Shown here piece by piece: positions 48,338 through 58,025 of a DNA stretch of 64,000 nucleotides; position 1 is the first letter of the stretch, and each line of letters opens with the position of its first letter. A program made the translations under genes and the position numbers. Source of the DNA: Stenotrophomonas sp. VV52 (lineage in GTDB: Bacteria > Pseudomonadota > Gammaproteobacteria > Xanthomonadales > Xanthomonadaceae); contig NZ_PKQQ01000002.1 of NCBI RefSeq assembly GCF_002893095.1, positions 62,001 through 126,000 on the forward strand, given 5' to 3'. Below the pieces are notes generated by a model. The model was given only the letters and a program-made list of their open reading frames with translations, was not told the DNA's origin and did not search any database.

Positions 48338-49504
48338 TCAGAAGTGGACCTGCGCACGCAGCTCGAAGATTTCCGGCTTGGTCCGCACACCACGACGGCT
48401 CGCATCGGCCCACACGTAGTTCGCCTGGAACTTGAAGTGGCTGGTCAGGTACCAGTTCGCACCCACGGTCCAGTCGTGCTGGCGGCCGCCAAACACGTCG
48501 GCGTCGTCCAGGTCGATACGGCTGTAACGGGCCAGCAGTTCCACCGCGCCGTAGTTGTGGGCGGGCTTCACGTTGGCCACGGCGCCGGCGTTGTACGTGC
48601 GCGATTCGCCGGTGACGATCCAGCTGGCCATGGCGTACTGGCCATCACCGGTGTAATCCGGCTTGCCGTCACGGGTGACGGTGGTGCGCAGCGCTTCGGC
48701 CTGCACCGAGAACGGGCCACGGATCCAGATGCCTTCCACGCCGGTACGGCGAATCTGGTCGGCGGTGACCAGTGCGCCGGAATCGACCAGGCGGATGTCG
48801 GTCAGGCCGGCTTCCGGGCGGGCGCGCAGGCGGGCGCTGGCTTCGTGGTGCACGTCGCGGCCGTCGCGGTAACCGCGCGGGTTTTCCTGCGAATAGGCCA
48901 AGCCGAGGTGGATCACGTCGCCGGGTGCCTTCACCGGGGTCCACACGCCGCGCACGGCCTGGGTGGTGCCGGGGTTGTCACCCTGCAGGTCCTTGCCACC
49001 GTAGGCGCCGACCTGCATCAGGTAGGCCGGGCGCTCCAGCACCCATTCGGCACCGGTGCGGCGGCCGGCGTAGAACGCCTGCACGGGCAGGGCGGTTTCC
49101 ATGAAGCTGCCGGCGCGCGAGGAGGTGTTGGCGTCCAGGCCCACCGGGGTCTTCATGTAACCGAAGCGGAAGCGGCCAACGTCCTTGCCGAACAGGGCCT
49201 TGCTCTCGAAGCGGAAGAACACGTCCAGCCAGGTGTCGGACTGGAAGTCGTAGTACACCATGGCGTCGTACACGCCCTTCTTCTTCAGGGTGGCGCCGAA
49301 TTCCTTGCGGCGCACGGCGTCGTCGTCTTCAAAGGCGTTGTTGCCGGAGAAGTCGTTGAGGTCGTAGGCGATGTTGCCGGTGGCGGCCAGTTCGGTGCCG
49401 TCGTTGAAGGCGACCTTGGTGGGCCAGTTGTCCCAATCTGCGGCGGACGCAGCGAGTGGGGCGGAAAGGGCGGTCAGTGCAACAAACAGGGGGGTCAGGC
49501 GCAT
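48338..49504 (-). CDS. OprO/OprP-family porin, probably for C4-dicarboxylates
   Basis: A 388-residue outer-membrane barrel with signal peptide (ALSAPLAASAAD) and OprP pattern: KKKGVYDAMVYYDFQ, GYMKTPVGLDANTSS, VTGESRTYNAGA and a C-terminal FELRAQVHF. It is a paralogue of the porin at 38.1 kb. It sits between a C4-dicarboxylate sensor and, divergently, dctA, so dicarboxylate is its probable cargo, whatever the phosphate label of the family. The gap of 260 bp to dctA holds both promoters; no clear sigma-54 site was found. Confidence 0.87.
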   Translation of the reverse strand: MRLTPLFVALTALSAPLAASAADWDNWPTKVAFNDGTELAATGNIAYDLNDFSGNNAFEDDDAVRRKEFGATLKKKGVYDAMVYYDFQSDTWLDVFFRFESKALFGKDVGRFRFGYMKTPVGLDANTSSRAGSFMETALPVQAFYAGRRTGAEWVLERPAYLMQVGAYGGKDLQGDNPGTTQAVRGVWTPVKAPGDVIHLGLAYSQENPRGYRDGRDVHHEASARLRARPEAGLTDIRLVDSGALVTADQIRRTGVEGIWIRGPFSVQAEALRTTVTRDGKPDYTGDGQYAMASWIVTGESRTYNAGAVANVKPAHNYGAVELLARYSRIDLDDADVFGGRQHDWTVGANWYLTSHFKFQANYVWADASRRGVRTKPEIFELRAQVHF

Positions 49505-49764
49505 GGAGTGGGTCTGGCTTCAAAAAAGTGGGGCAGTACAAGAACGGCCGCGAGCGGGAAAACTGTGGGCCCACAAGGCCCGGAACGACACGGCCACCCG
49601 CCGCCGTGGGGGCGCGGTGCCGTTGCAGTGTAGGCACTGGGGCTGGCTGAACAGGGGGGCTAGTACCAATAGGTTATCTGCGTGGCGATGCAGCCGGCGT
49701 AAAAAGACCACGCCCGATGCCGCCGCCTGCGGCCGGCATCCCCGTGACACTGCCGGAGTTTCCC

Positions 49765-51114
49765 ATGCACGTTCCCACCGCTGCCCCGCTTGCAGCCAAG
49801 CCGTTGCCGTTCTATCGCCAGCTGTATTTCCAGGTGGTGGTGGCGATCGTGCTGGGCGCCATCCTCGGCCATTACGAGCCGGCCTTCGCCGAGTCGCTCA
49901 AGCCGCTGGGCGATGGCTTCATCAAGCTGGTGAAGATGATCATCGCCCCGGTGATCTTCCTGACCATCGTCACCGGCATCGCCGGCATGACCCACCTGCG
50001 TACCGTGGGCCGGGTGTTCGCCAAGTCGATGGCGTACTTCCTGTTCTTCTCCACCCTGGCGCTGATCGTGGGCATGGTGGTGGCGCACGTGGTGCAGCCC
50101 GGCGCCGGCATGAACATCAACCCGGCCGACCTGGACCAGACCGCGGTGCACAGCTACGTGGAGAAGTCCCACGAGCTGACCCTCACCGGCTTCGTGATGG
50201 ACATCATTCCGGCCACGCTGGTCAGCGCGTTCGTGGATGGCAACATCCTGCAGGTGCTGTTCGTGGCGGTGCTGTTCGGTATTTCGCTGGCCCTGGTGGG
50301 TGAGCGCGGCCGCCCGGTGCTGACCTTCCTGGAAGCCCTCACCGCCCCGGTGTTCCGCCTGGTGCACATCCTGATGAAGGCCGCGCCGATCGGTGCGTTC
50401 GGTGCCATCGCCTTCACCATCGGCAAGTACGGGGTGGGGTCGCTGATCAATCTGGCCTGGCTGGTGGGTTCGTTCTACCTCACCGCGTTCCTGTTCGTGG
50501 CGGTGATCCTGGGCGTGGTCTGCCGCCTGTGCGGGTTCTCGGTGTTCAAGCTGGCCCGCTACCTGAAGGCCGAGCTGCTGCTGGTGCTGGGTACCTCGTC
50601 CTCCGAATCGGCGCTGCCGTCGCTGATGGAAAAGATGGAAAAGGCCGGCTGCAGCAAGTCGGTGGTGGGCCTGGTGGTTCCGACCGGTTACTCGTTCAAC
50701 CTGGACGGCACCAACATCTACATGACCCTGGCGGCGCTGTTCATCGCCCAAGCCACCAATACCGAACTGACCCTGGGCCACCAGATCGCGCTGCTGCTGG
50801 TGGCGATGCTGAGCTCCAAGGGTGCCGCCGGCGTGACCGGTGCGGGCTTCATCACCCTGGCCGCTACCCTGGCGGTGGTGCCGGAAGTGCCGGTGGCCGG
50901 CATGGCACTGATCCTGGGCGTGGACCGCTTCATGAGCGAATGCCGCTCGCTGACCAACTTCATTGGCAACGCGGTGGCCACCGTGGTGGTCTCGCGCTGG
51001 GAAGGCGCGCTGGACCGCGACCGCCTGGCGCTGGCGCTGGACGGTCGCGAAGCCGAGCTGCCGCCGCTGGCCACCGACGACCTGCCGTCGCCGCTGCCGG
51101 CCCCGGCCCGCTGA
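49765..51114 (+). CDS. dctA: C4-dicarboxylate:cation symporter DctA
   Basis: A 449-residue inner-membrane carrier of the glutamate/aspartate-sodium symporter fold, importing succinate, fumarate and malate. [18 protein letters not shown] (serine-rich re-entrant loop), [16 protein letters not shown], and [22 protein letters not shown] (ligand-binding) are diagnostic. The ATG at 49765 has GGAG seven bases upstream. It is followed by a strong terminator and maeB; a porin gene is divergent. Confidence 0.95.
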   Translation: MHVPTAAPLAAKPLPFYRQLYFQVVVAIVLGAILGHYEPAFAESLKPLGDGFIKLVKMIIAPVIFLTIVTGIAGMTHLRTVGRVFAKSMAYFLFFSTLALIVGMVVAHVVQPGAGMNINPADLDQTAVHSYVEKSHELTLTGFVMDIIPATLVSAFVDGNILQVLFVAVLFGISLALVGERGRPVLTFLEALTAPVFRLVHILMKAAPIGAFGAIAFTIGKYGVGSLINLAWLVGSFYLTAFLFVAVILGVVCRLCGFSVFKLARYLKAELLLVLGTSSSESALPSLMEKMEKAGCSKSVVGLVVPTGYSFNLDGTNIYMTLAALFIAQATNTELTLGHQIALLLVAMLSSKGAAGVTGAGFITLAATLAVVPEVPVAGMALILGVDRFMSECRSLTNFIGNAVATVVVSRWEGALDRDRLALALDGREAELPPLATDDLPSPLPAPAR

Positions 51115-51152
51115 GGTTGACCCCTTACACGCCCTCCCCCCGAGTGTGTGTG

Positions 51153-51196
51153 GCCGGGCCCCGCTGTCCTCCCGGGCGGCGGGGCCCGGCTTTTTT
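51153..51196 (+). terminator. Intrinsic terminator of dctA
   Basis: GCCGGGCCCCGC pairs with GCGGGGCCCGGC (12 bp) across a 14-base loop, followed by six T. Confidence 0.88.
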
Positions 51197-51376
51197 CAAT
51201 GCAGTATCCTGATGATGTCGTCTGTCATCGGAACCCGGCAGGCTGGCAGCACATACGCCAGCGAACGGCCTGTTTTGTGCGGTCGCAGCACCATCGCGAC
51301 AGCGTAGCGACAGGTCCGCCCACGCCAACGGGGGTATGATCCCCTGTTCCTCTCGCCCATTCATCTGCAGAAAGCG

Positions 51377-53665
51377 ATGTCCAACGAAGATTTCAAACAG
51401 GCCGCCCTCGACTATCACCGCATGTCGCCGCCGGGCAAGATCAAGGTCACGGCGACCAAGCCGATGCTGACCCAGCGCGACCTGTCGTTGGCCTATTCGC
51501 CGGGCGTGGCACACGCCTGTGAAGCGATCATGGCCGACCCGCAGCAGGCCAGCGAGCTCACCGCGCGCGGCAACCTGGTGGCGGTGATCTCCAACGGTAC
51601 TGCCGTGCTGGGCCTGGGCAACATCGGCCCGCTCGCCGGCAAGCCGGTGATGGAAGGCAAGGGCGTGCTGTTCCAGAAGTTCGCCGGCATCGATGTGTTC
51701 GACATCGAAATCAATGAAAACGACCCGGACAAGCTGGTCGACATCATTGCCTCGCTGGAGCCGACCTTCGGCGGCATCAACCTGGAAGACATCAAGGCGC
51801 CGGAGTGCTTCGTGGTGGAGCGCAAGCTGCGCGAGCGCATGAACATTCCGGTGTTCCATGACGACCAGCACGGCACCGCGATCATCGTGGGTGCAGCGGT
51901 GCTGAACGCCATGGTGGTCACCGGCAAGAAGATCGAGGAAGTGAAGCTGGCCACCACCGGCATGGGCGCGGCGGGCGTGTCGTGCGTGAACATGCTGGTT
52001 TCGCTGGGCCTGAAGCCGGAGAACATCCTGGCCTTCGACCGCGAGGGCGTGATCCACACCGGCCGTGCCGACCTGGATCCGGAAAAGAAACGTTACGCGC
52101 GCGACACCGACAAGCGCACGCTGGCCGAGATCGTCGACGGCGCGGATATCTTCCTGGGCCTGTCGGCCCCGGGCATCCTCACCGCGGACATGGTCAAGAC
52201 CATGGCCAAGGACCCGGTGATCTTCGCGCTGGCCAACCCGACCCCGGAAATCATGCCGGAAGTGGCGCGCAGCGTGCGCCCGGACGCGCTGATCGGCACC
52301 GGTCGTTCGGACTACCCGAACCAGATCAACAACGTGCTGTGCTTCCCGTACCTGTTCCGCGGTGCGCTGGACGTCGGGGCCACCGCGATCAACGAAGAAA
52401 TGAAGATCGCCTGCGTGCATGCGATCGCCGCGATGGCACGCCGCGAAGCCAGCGACCTGGGTTCGGCCTATGGCGATGAAACCCCGAGCTTCGGCCGCGA
52501 TTACCTGATTCCGCGCCCGTTCGACCGCCGCCTGCTGGTGGAGCTGTCGGCCGCCGTGGCCCAGGCCGCGATGGATTCGGGCGTGGCGACGCGTCCGGTG
52601 GCCGACATGGGCGCCTACCGCGAGAAGCTGGCGCAGTTCGTGTACCGCACCAGCCTGATGATGAAGCCGGTCTACGACCGCGCGCGCGCCGACAAGCAGC
52701 GCGTGGTGTATGCCGAAGGCGAAGAGGAAGTGGTGCTGCGCGCAGTCCAGAACGTGGTCGACGAAGGCCTGGCCTTCCCGATCCTGATCGGCCGCCCGGA
52801 CGTGATCGAGTCGCGCATCGAGCGCATGGGCCTGCGCATGAAGGCAGGCACCGACTTCGATGTGACCAACATCAACGACGATCCGCGCTTCAACGAGTAC
52901 TGGCAGTACTACCACAACCTCACCGGCCGTCGTGGCGTGACGGTTGCGGCGGCGAAGAACCTGATGCGTTCGCGCCCGACCCTGATCGCGGCGGTGATGG
53001 TGGCGCGCGGCGAAGCCGACGCCATGCTGACCGGCGTGGTCGGCCGCTTCCACAAGAAGCTGGGCTATGTGCGCAGCGTGCTGCCGCTGGAATCGAAGGT
53101 CACCTCGACCTCGGCGATGACCGGTGTGATCAACCAGCAGGGCGTGTTCTTCTTCGTGGACACCCACGTGCAGGAAGACCCGACCGCCGAGCAGATCTGC
53201 GAAGCCACGCTGCAGGCGGCCTACCGCATGAAGCTGTTCGGGATCGAGCCGAAGGTGGCGCTGCTGTCGCACTCCAACTTCGGCAGCCACGATTCCAGGG
53301 ACGCGCTGAAGATGCGTACCGTGCGCACCCTGCTGCTCAAGCGCAACCCGCGTTTGAACGTGGACGGTGAAATGCAGGGCGACACCGCATGGGACGAAGC
53401 GCTGCGCCAGAAGCTGCTGCCGGACAGCACGCTGAAGGGCCGCGCCAACCTGTTCGTGCTGCCCAACCTGGAAGCGGCCAACATCGCCTACAACCTGGTG
53501 CGCGTGTTCACCGACGGCGTGGCGATCGGCCCGATCCTGATGGGCGTAGCCAAGCCGGCGCACATCCTCACCACCAGCGCGACCTCGCGCCGCGTGTTGA
53601 ACATGACCGCGATTGCGGCCGTGGATGCGCAAATCCGCAAGACGCTGGAAGCGGAAAAGGCCTGA
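51377..53665 (+). CDS. maeB: NADP-dependent malic enzyme with phosphotransacetylase-like domain
   Basis: A 762-residue enzyme that converts malate to pyruvate and carbon dioxide. Residues 1 to about 430 form the malic enzyme ([46 protein letters not shown] for NADP, NPTPEI). Residues about 430-760 are the PTA-like domain common to MaeB, thought to be regulatory. It lies 260 bp after dctA behind its own promoter, so malate entry and use are neighbours. The stop codon is the loop of its own terminator. Confidence 0.96.
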   Translation: MSNEDFKQAALDYHRMSPPGKIKVTATKPMLTQRDLSLAYSPGVAHACEAIMADPQQASELTARGNLVAVISNGTAVLGLGNIGPLAGKPVMEGKGVLFQKFAGIDVFDIEINENDPDKLVDIIASLEPTFGGINLEDIKAPECFVVERKLRERMNIPVFHDDQHGTAIIVGAAVLNAMVVTGKKIEEVKLATTGMGAAGVSCVNMLVSLGLKPENILAFDREGVIHTGRADLDPEKKRYARDTDKRTLAEIVDGADIFLGLSAPGILTADMVKTMAKDPVIFALANPTPEIMPEVARSVRPDALIGTGRSDYPNQINNVLCFPYLFRGALDVGATAINEEMKIACVHAIAAMARREASDLGSAYGDETPSFGRDYLIPRPFDRRLLVELSAAVAQAAMDSGVATRPVADMGAYREKLAQFVYRTSLMMKPVYDRARADKQRVVYAEGEEEVVLRAVQNVVDEGLAFPILIGRPDVIESRIERMGLRMKAGTDFDVTNINDDPRFNEYWQYYHNLTGRRGVTVAAAKNLMRSRPTLIAAVMVARGEADAMLTGVVGRFHKKLGYVRSVLPLESKVTSTSAMTGVINQQGVFFFVDTHVQEDPTAEQICEATLQAAYRMKLFGIEPKVALLSHSNFGSHDSRDALKMRTVRTLLLKRNPRLNVDGEMQGDTAWDEALRQKLLPDSTLKGRANLFVLPNLEAANIAYNLVRVFTDGVAIGPILMGVAKPAHILTTSATSRRVLNMTAIAAVDAQIRKTLEAEKA

Positions 53666-53674
53666 GGCCTTTTT
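53655..53674 (+). terminator. maeB terminator built on the stop codon
   Basis: AAAAGGCC-TGA-GGCCTTTTT: the stem's left arm encodes the last codons, the loop is the TGA stop, and the right arm runs into the T-tract. Confidence 0.75.
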
Positions 53675-53686
53675 CGGTTCCAGCAT

Positions 53687-53799
53687 GGAACGTGCAACGC
53701 ACGTTCCTGTTTCGCGCAGCGAAACGCGGATCGGGTAGCTACCGACCGCTGGTCGGTAGACCTTGAAGAAGGGATCGGTGCAACGCACCGGTCCCTTTT
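53687..53799. repeat. Run of small hairpins with one REP-like unit
   Basis: In the 490-bp gap without a gene after maeB: GGAACGTGC-AAC-GCACGTTCC (53687-53707), GTTTCGCG-CAGCGAAAC (about 53709-53726), a GTAG unit with CTACCGACCGCTGGTCGGTAG (53735-53762), and GGGATCGGTGC-AAC-GCACCGGTCCC with TTTT (53771-53799), which looks like a second terminator. The rest, to 54047, shows nothing recognisable. Confidence 0.6.
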
Positions 53800-54047
53800 G
53801 CATTTGACCTGCTGCCATGTCCCCGCAGCCGCACCGTAACCCGGATGCAACCTCGCACTGGCCCAATATGCCCACGCGGCCCGGCTTGGCAGTGGTCCCA
53901 AGGATCCTGCCACCCCGGGCCCGACCACTTCCTCCCCCTGGAATGGCGCCATGCGCATTCGTCCTGCAAAGCGGTACTTCAAGCAGTTGTTCGCGTTGTA
54001 CGCCGGGTTGGTAGGCGCGCGGTAACGAAGGGTTTCCTCCCCGCACG

Positions 54048-54116
54048 GTAGAGCCACGCCCTGCGTGGCTGCATTCCGGTCAGGCCACGGCAAAGCCACG
54101 CAGGGCGTGGCTCTAC
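54048..54116. repeat. Inverted pair of GTAG-type REPs (GCCACGCCCTGCGTGGC subfamily)
   Basis: Units 54048-54072 (+) and 54093-54116 (-), 40 bp beyond the GH92 stop codon, between convergent maeB and GH92. Confidence 0.85.
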
Positions 54117-54156
54117 CGGGGTCCATCCATCGTTGGAAAGACCTCCGGTTACCGGA

Positions 54157-57100
54157 TCAAGGCGCCAACAACTCCACCTCAGCCAACTGCGCCCGCCCGG
54201 ACCCTTCCACCCGCAACCGGTACTCGGCGTACCGGCCCGGCTTGGAAATCCGGAACGGCCGGGTCTGCTGCGACCACTCGAAGGTCTCACCCGTACGCTG
54301 ATCCAGGGTGGTCCATGCGCCACCGGCCGTGCGCGCCTCCAGCGTCCACTTCGCCCCACGAATCGGCGAATTGCCACTGGTCAGCGTGTACATCGTCGGC
54401 GCACCCTCGGCCACGCCGGTGAACACCACGGTCCCTGCGCCGCCAAACGGCACCACCGTACCCGCGTCATCATCAATCAGCGCCGCCAGCTCGCGGCCAT
54501 TCTCCGCCGTCGCCCGCGCGCCCTTGCCCAGCAGGTCATGCAGGATCGCCGGGCGCTCACCGCGCGCGGTCAACGAACGCGGCGCGTCATCCGGCCCGGT
54601 GCCCCAAGTGGACGGCGCCGGCCCCATTTCAAAGTCCAGCGTCGCGCCCTTTGCGATCACATCGTGCGGCACCCAGGTCTTGGTCCACGGCTTGCCGTTG
54701 AGCTTCAACGACTGCACGTAGATGTTGCGGTCGGAGTTGTTCGGCGCATTCACGGTCAGCACCGCGCCGCCCTGCAGCTCCACCTTGGCGTGCTTGAACG
54801 CCGGCGAGCCGATCGCATACTCCGGCGACCCCATGCGCAGCGGGTACAGGCCCAGCGAGGCCAGCACGTACCAGGCCGAGGTCTCGCCATTGTCTTCATC
54901 GCCCGGATACCCCTGGCCGATCTCGCTGCCCACATACAGGCGCGACAGGATCTCGCGCACATGCTGCTGGGTCTTCCACGGCTGCCCCGCGTACAGGTAC
55001 ATCCACGGAATGTGGTGCGAGGGCTGGTTGCTGTGCGCGTACATGCCCATGCGCACGTCGCGCGCTTCGGTCATTTCATGGATGGTGCCGCCGTAGGAAC
55101 CGGAGAAGGCCGGGTCGGCGGTTTCCGGCGTGCTGAAGAACGTATCCAGCTTCTCGGCCAGCTTGGCGCGGCCACCGTACAGGCCGGCCAGGCCTTCGCC
55201 GTCGTGCGCGGCGGTGAAGGCAAACGTCCAGCCGTTGGATTCGGTGTAGTCGTGGCCCCATACGCGCGGGTCGTACTTCTTCGCGTCCACGCGCCAGCTG
55301 CCGTCGTCGTTGCGGCCCTGGAAGAAGCCAGCGGCGGGGTCGAACACGGTGCTGTACACGCCGGCGCGCGCGCGGAAGTACGCGGCTTCGGTGGCGTAAC
55401 GCTCACGCGCGGCCGCACTGTTGGCACGCTTGGCCAGCGCCTCGGCCATGTTGGCGATGCCGAAGTCGTTGAGCGCGCCTTCCATCGTCCACGACATGCC
55501 TTCGTGCACGTCGGCACTGGCGTAGCCGCGGAAGGTGGAGCGGTCCATCCCCTTGCGGCCGACATGGCGGTCCGGCGGCACCACCGTCGCGTTCTTCAGC
55601 GCCGCCTGGTAGGCCTCGTCCGGGTCGAACCCCGTGATGCCCTTGAGGTAGGCATCGGCGAAAGCCACGTCGGAGCTGGTGCCCACCATCAGGTCGGCGT
55701 AGCCCGGCGAGGACCAGCGTGCTACCCAGCCACCGGCGCGGTACTGCTCCAGGAAGCCCTGCACCAGCGCACCGGCATCGTCCGGGGTGAACAGCGCATA
55801 GGCCGGCCAGGTGGTGCGGAAGGTGTCCCAGAAGCCGTTGTTGACGTACACCTTGCCGTCGCGGATCGGCGCGAAGCTGCGCGCGGCGCTGCCGTCGGTG
55901 TTGTTGTCCTCGGCGCTGGCCTGGCTGGCGTAACGCCAGTCCGGTGCCGCCGCCGTGCCGGCGTTCTCGAAGCCCGAGTTGGGATACAGGTACAGCCGGT
56001 ACAGGCTGGAATACAGCGTGGTCTTCTGGTCGTCGCTGGCCTGGCCGATGTCGAAGCGGGCCAGGCGCTGGTCCCAGGCGTCCTGCGCACGCGCGGCGAC
56101 GCTGTCCAGAGTGTCGGCGCTGGACAGCTCCAGGGCCAGGTTGTGGCGGGCCTGTTCCACCGAAATGAGCGAGGTGGCGATGCGCATGTTCACGCGGCGG
56201 TCGCTGCCGACATCGAACTTGATGTACCCCGTCGGGCGGCCGGTGTCGATGCGGCCGCTGCTGCGCCAGGGCCTGTCGAAGCTGGCCACCACGTACATGC
56301 GGGTGGCGCCGTTGGAGAGGCCGCTGCGCACGTCGGTATAGCCGGACAGGGTCTGCGTGGCCGCGTCCAGGGTCAGCCCGCCGCGTGCGTCCACGTTGTC
56401 GAACAGCAGGTTGGCGTCGCCCTCCTTCGGGAAGTCGAACTGGAACAGCGCGGCATGGTCGGTCGGCGCGATGGCGGCGGCGATGCCGTTGTCGAAGCGC
56501 ACCGCATAGCGGTACGGGCGCGCGCTTTCGTTGTCGCGGTCGAAGGCGAGGGCGCGCTTGGCGCGGTCGGCTTCGGGCACGCCACGGCTGGCCGAGGGCA
56601 TCACCTGGAAGGTCTGGCGGTCGCCCATCCACGGGCTGGGCTGGTGGCTCAGGGCCAGCGCCTGCAGCTGCGGGCGGTTGTCGGCGTTGTTCTGCTCGTT
56701 CCAGCGGTACAGCCAGTTCAGCGCGCCGGCGTCGGTGACCGGGGTCCAGAAGTTGAAGCCGTGCGGCACCGCCGTGGCGGGGAAGTTGTTGCCGCGCGAG
56801 AAGGTGCCGTTGGCCTGGGTACCGCGGGTGGTGAGCACCCAGTCGGAGGGGCGGGCCGGCGCGGTGCGCGGCTGGCTGTCCAGGCGCACGTCGTCGATCC
56901 AGCCCGACACCGGGGCGTTCGCGGCGCTGGCCAGGGCCAACTCCACGCCGACCACGCGGCGGCCGCGCAGCGCGGGCACGTCGCCCAGGCGCACCGACTT
57001 GTGCGCCCACTGCTGCGGGTACAGCGTCTTGGAGTCGCCCTGTGCCTTGGCGCCGAGCGCGATGCCGTGCAGGTCGCGCGCGTCGCTGGCCGACACGCGG

Positions 57101-57486
57101 CTGCCGTCGTCCAGCACCAGGTCGAGCGAGACGTAGGTGGAGGCCATGGTGTCGTCGCCGACGATCTCCGGGAGCACCAGCCAGGACAGGGTGGTGTCGG
57201 CGTCGACGGTCACATCGGTGGCGAACAGCTTCGTGCTGGCGGTGCCGCCGGCGCTGGCGTAGTGCAGGGCATGCAGGCCGCTGTAGCCCACCCCCGGCTT
57301 GGCCGCGTACGGCGCCTTCGGGCCCGCGCCGATTTTCACCTGCACGCCGTTGGTGCTGGCCTGCGGGGCCGGTTCACCCGGCTCGAACGAGGTCTGCAGG
57401 CCCTGCGCGAAGGCGGGCGAGCAGGCCAGGGCAAGCGCGAGCGGAAGCAGGGCGCGGCGGGCAGGGCGGGGGTGCGGCAGGGTCAT
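54157..57486 (-). CDS. Secreted GH92 alpha-mannosidase
   Basis: A 1109-residue exported calcium-dependent exo-alpha-mannosidase family member. Signal peptide (LALALACSPAFAQ), an N-terminal jelly-roll region (to about 170), a GH92 beta-sandwich (about 215-440) and the catalytic (alpha/alpha)6 barrel (about 460-930). GTIHEMTEARD carries the general acid, GYPGDEDNGETSAWY the base aspartates, and GMYAHSNQPSHHIPWMY the conserved core. A discoidin-like domain closes the protein. It would trim mannose from glycans such as N-glycans. GGAG lies eight bases before the ATG at 57486; the longer frame has no signal peptide at its start. A palindrome at 57678 is shared with the GH43 gene. Confidence 0.93.
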   Translation of the reverse strand: MTLPHPRPARRALLPLALALACSPAFAQGLQTSFEPGEPAPQASTNGVQVKIGAGPKAPYAAKPGVGYSGLHALHYASAGGTASTKLFATDVTVDADTTLSWLVLPEIVGDDTMASTYVSLDLVLDDGSRVSASDARDLHGIALGAKAQGDSKTLYPQQWAHKSVRLGDVPALRGRRVVGVELALASAANAPVSGWIDDVRLDSQPRTAPARPSDWVLTTRGTQANGTFSRGNNFPATAVPHGFNFWTPVTDAGALNWLYRWNEQNNADNRPQLQALALSHQPSPWMGDRQTFQVMPSASRGVPEADRAKRALAFDRDNESARPYRYAVRFDNGIAAAIAPTDHAALFQFDFPKEGDANLLFDNVDARGGLTLDAATQTLSGYTDVRSGLSNGATRMYVVASFDRPWRSSGRIDTGRPTGYIKFDVGSDRRVNMRIATSLISVEQARHNLALELSSADTLDSVAARAQDAWDQRLARFDIGQASDDQKTTLYSSLYRLYLYPNSGFENAGTAAAPDWRYASQASAEDNNTDGSAARSFAPIRDGKVYVNNGFWDTFRTTWPAYALFTPDDAGALVQGFLEQYRAGGWVARWSSPGYADLMVGTSSDVAFADAYLKGITGFDPDEAYQAALKNATVVPPDRHVGRKGMDRSTFRGYASADVHEGMSWTMEGALNDFGIANMAEALAKRANSAAARERYATEAAYFRARAGVYSTVFDPAAGFFQGRNDDGSWRVDAKKYDPRVWGHDYTESNGWTFAFTAAHDGEGLAGLYGGRAKLAEKLDTFFSTPETADPAFSGSYGGTIHEMTEARDVRMGMYAHSNQPSHHIPWMYLYAGQPWKTQQHVREILSRLYVGSEIGQGYPGDEDNGETSAWYVLASLGLYPLRMGSPEYAIGSPAFKHAKVELQGGAVLTVNAPNNSDRNIYVQSLKLNGKPWTKTWVPHDVIAKGATLDFEMGPAPSTWGTGPDDAPRSLTARGERPAILHDLLGKGARATAENGRELAALIDDDAGTVVPFGGAGTVVFTGVAEGAPTMYTLTSGNSPIRGAKWTLEARTAGGAWTTLDQRTGETFEWSQQTRPFRISKPGRYAEYRLRVEGSGRAQLAEVELLAP

Positions 57487-57677
57487 GCAGGGATCTCCCG
57501 GGTGGGACAGGCGGCAGGGCAAGCCCGCATCGGCGACCTCGGCAGACAGCAGCGCGCCGGCCGCCCGGGAAGGGCAGTCGAAGCGATGCAGGTCCGGCGG
57601 GGGACGGGCCATGCGATCGGGTGTTTGATCGGAACGCGTCCGATCCTGCAACACCCGGAGCGGCTCCGCAAGTGAAA

Positions 57678-57691
57678 TTAGTTCGATCTAA
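57678..57691. promoter_or_regulatory. 14-bp palindrome TTAGTTCGATCTAA, candidate operator
   Basis: Lies 191 bp before the GH92 start and 120 bp before the divergent zinc-finger gene. It differs at two of 14 positions from the site before GH43 (6701-6714), and the match extends to TCGATCTAAAC on the right. Confidence 0.6.
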
Positions 57692-57811
57692 ACCCCGAAA
57701 AATCGCATGTCCGGGTTTCCGGGCGGCTGCGCGGCGCCGGACCGGCGGCATCGCGCGGTGGCCCCCGGGTGCTAGAATCGTGGCCCTCGCAATCCCTTTC
57801 GTGTCCACGCC

Positions 57812-58009
57812 ATGAGCCATACCGCCACCGCGCCCGCCAATGCTGAAAAGCGTTACACCGTGCACCGCAGCGACCTGCCGCTGAGCTGCCCGACGCCGGA
57901 GATGGCGCTGTGGAACTCGCACCCGCGCGTGTACCTGCCGATCGAAGACGAGGCCAACGGCGAAGCCGCGTGCCCGTACTGCGGTTCGGTGTTCGTGCTG
58001 GCCGACTGA
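57812..58009 (+). CDS. Zinc-finger (zf-CHCC) protein
   Basis: A 65-residue protein with the pattern LSCP (Cys), NSHPRVYLPI (His) and CPYCGSVFVL (two Cys), the zf-CHCC family related to the NDUFS6/NUMM subunit of complex I; bacterial function is unclear. It starts the plus-strand run of envelope genes, 16 bp before a glycosyltransferase. Confidence 0.85.
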   Translation: MSHTATAPANAEKRYTVHRSDLPLSCPTPEMALWNSHPRVYLPIEDEANGEAACPYCGSVFVLAD

Positions 58010-58025
58010 GCAGGCACCACTGGAC

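Noticed and set aside
49505-49764. Sigma-54 promoter sought between porin and dctA
   Set aside because: No TGGC-N8-TTGC type element at a suitable distance was found on either strand by eye.
51125-54046. 973-residue minus-strand frame opposite maeB
   Set aside because: Antisense shadow of maeB with His/Arg-rich composition and no recognisable fold.
53808-54047. Possible gene fragment between maeB and the GH92-side REP pair
   Set aside because: Frames on both strands are short and lack start signals or motifs; no family could be named.
54133-57675. 1180-residue open frame opposite the GH92 gene
   Set aside because: It is a shadow frame caused by GC-rich third positions on the other strand; the product is an Arg/Val/His/Gly-rich string with no domain, and GH92 has a signal peptide, ribosome-binding site and all catalytic motifs.
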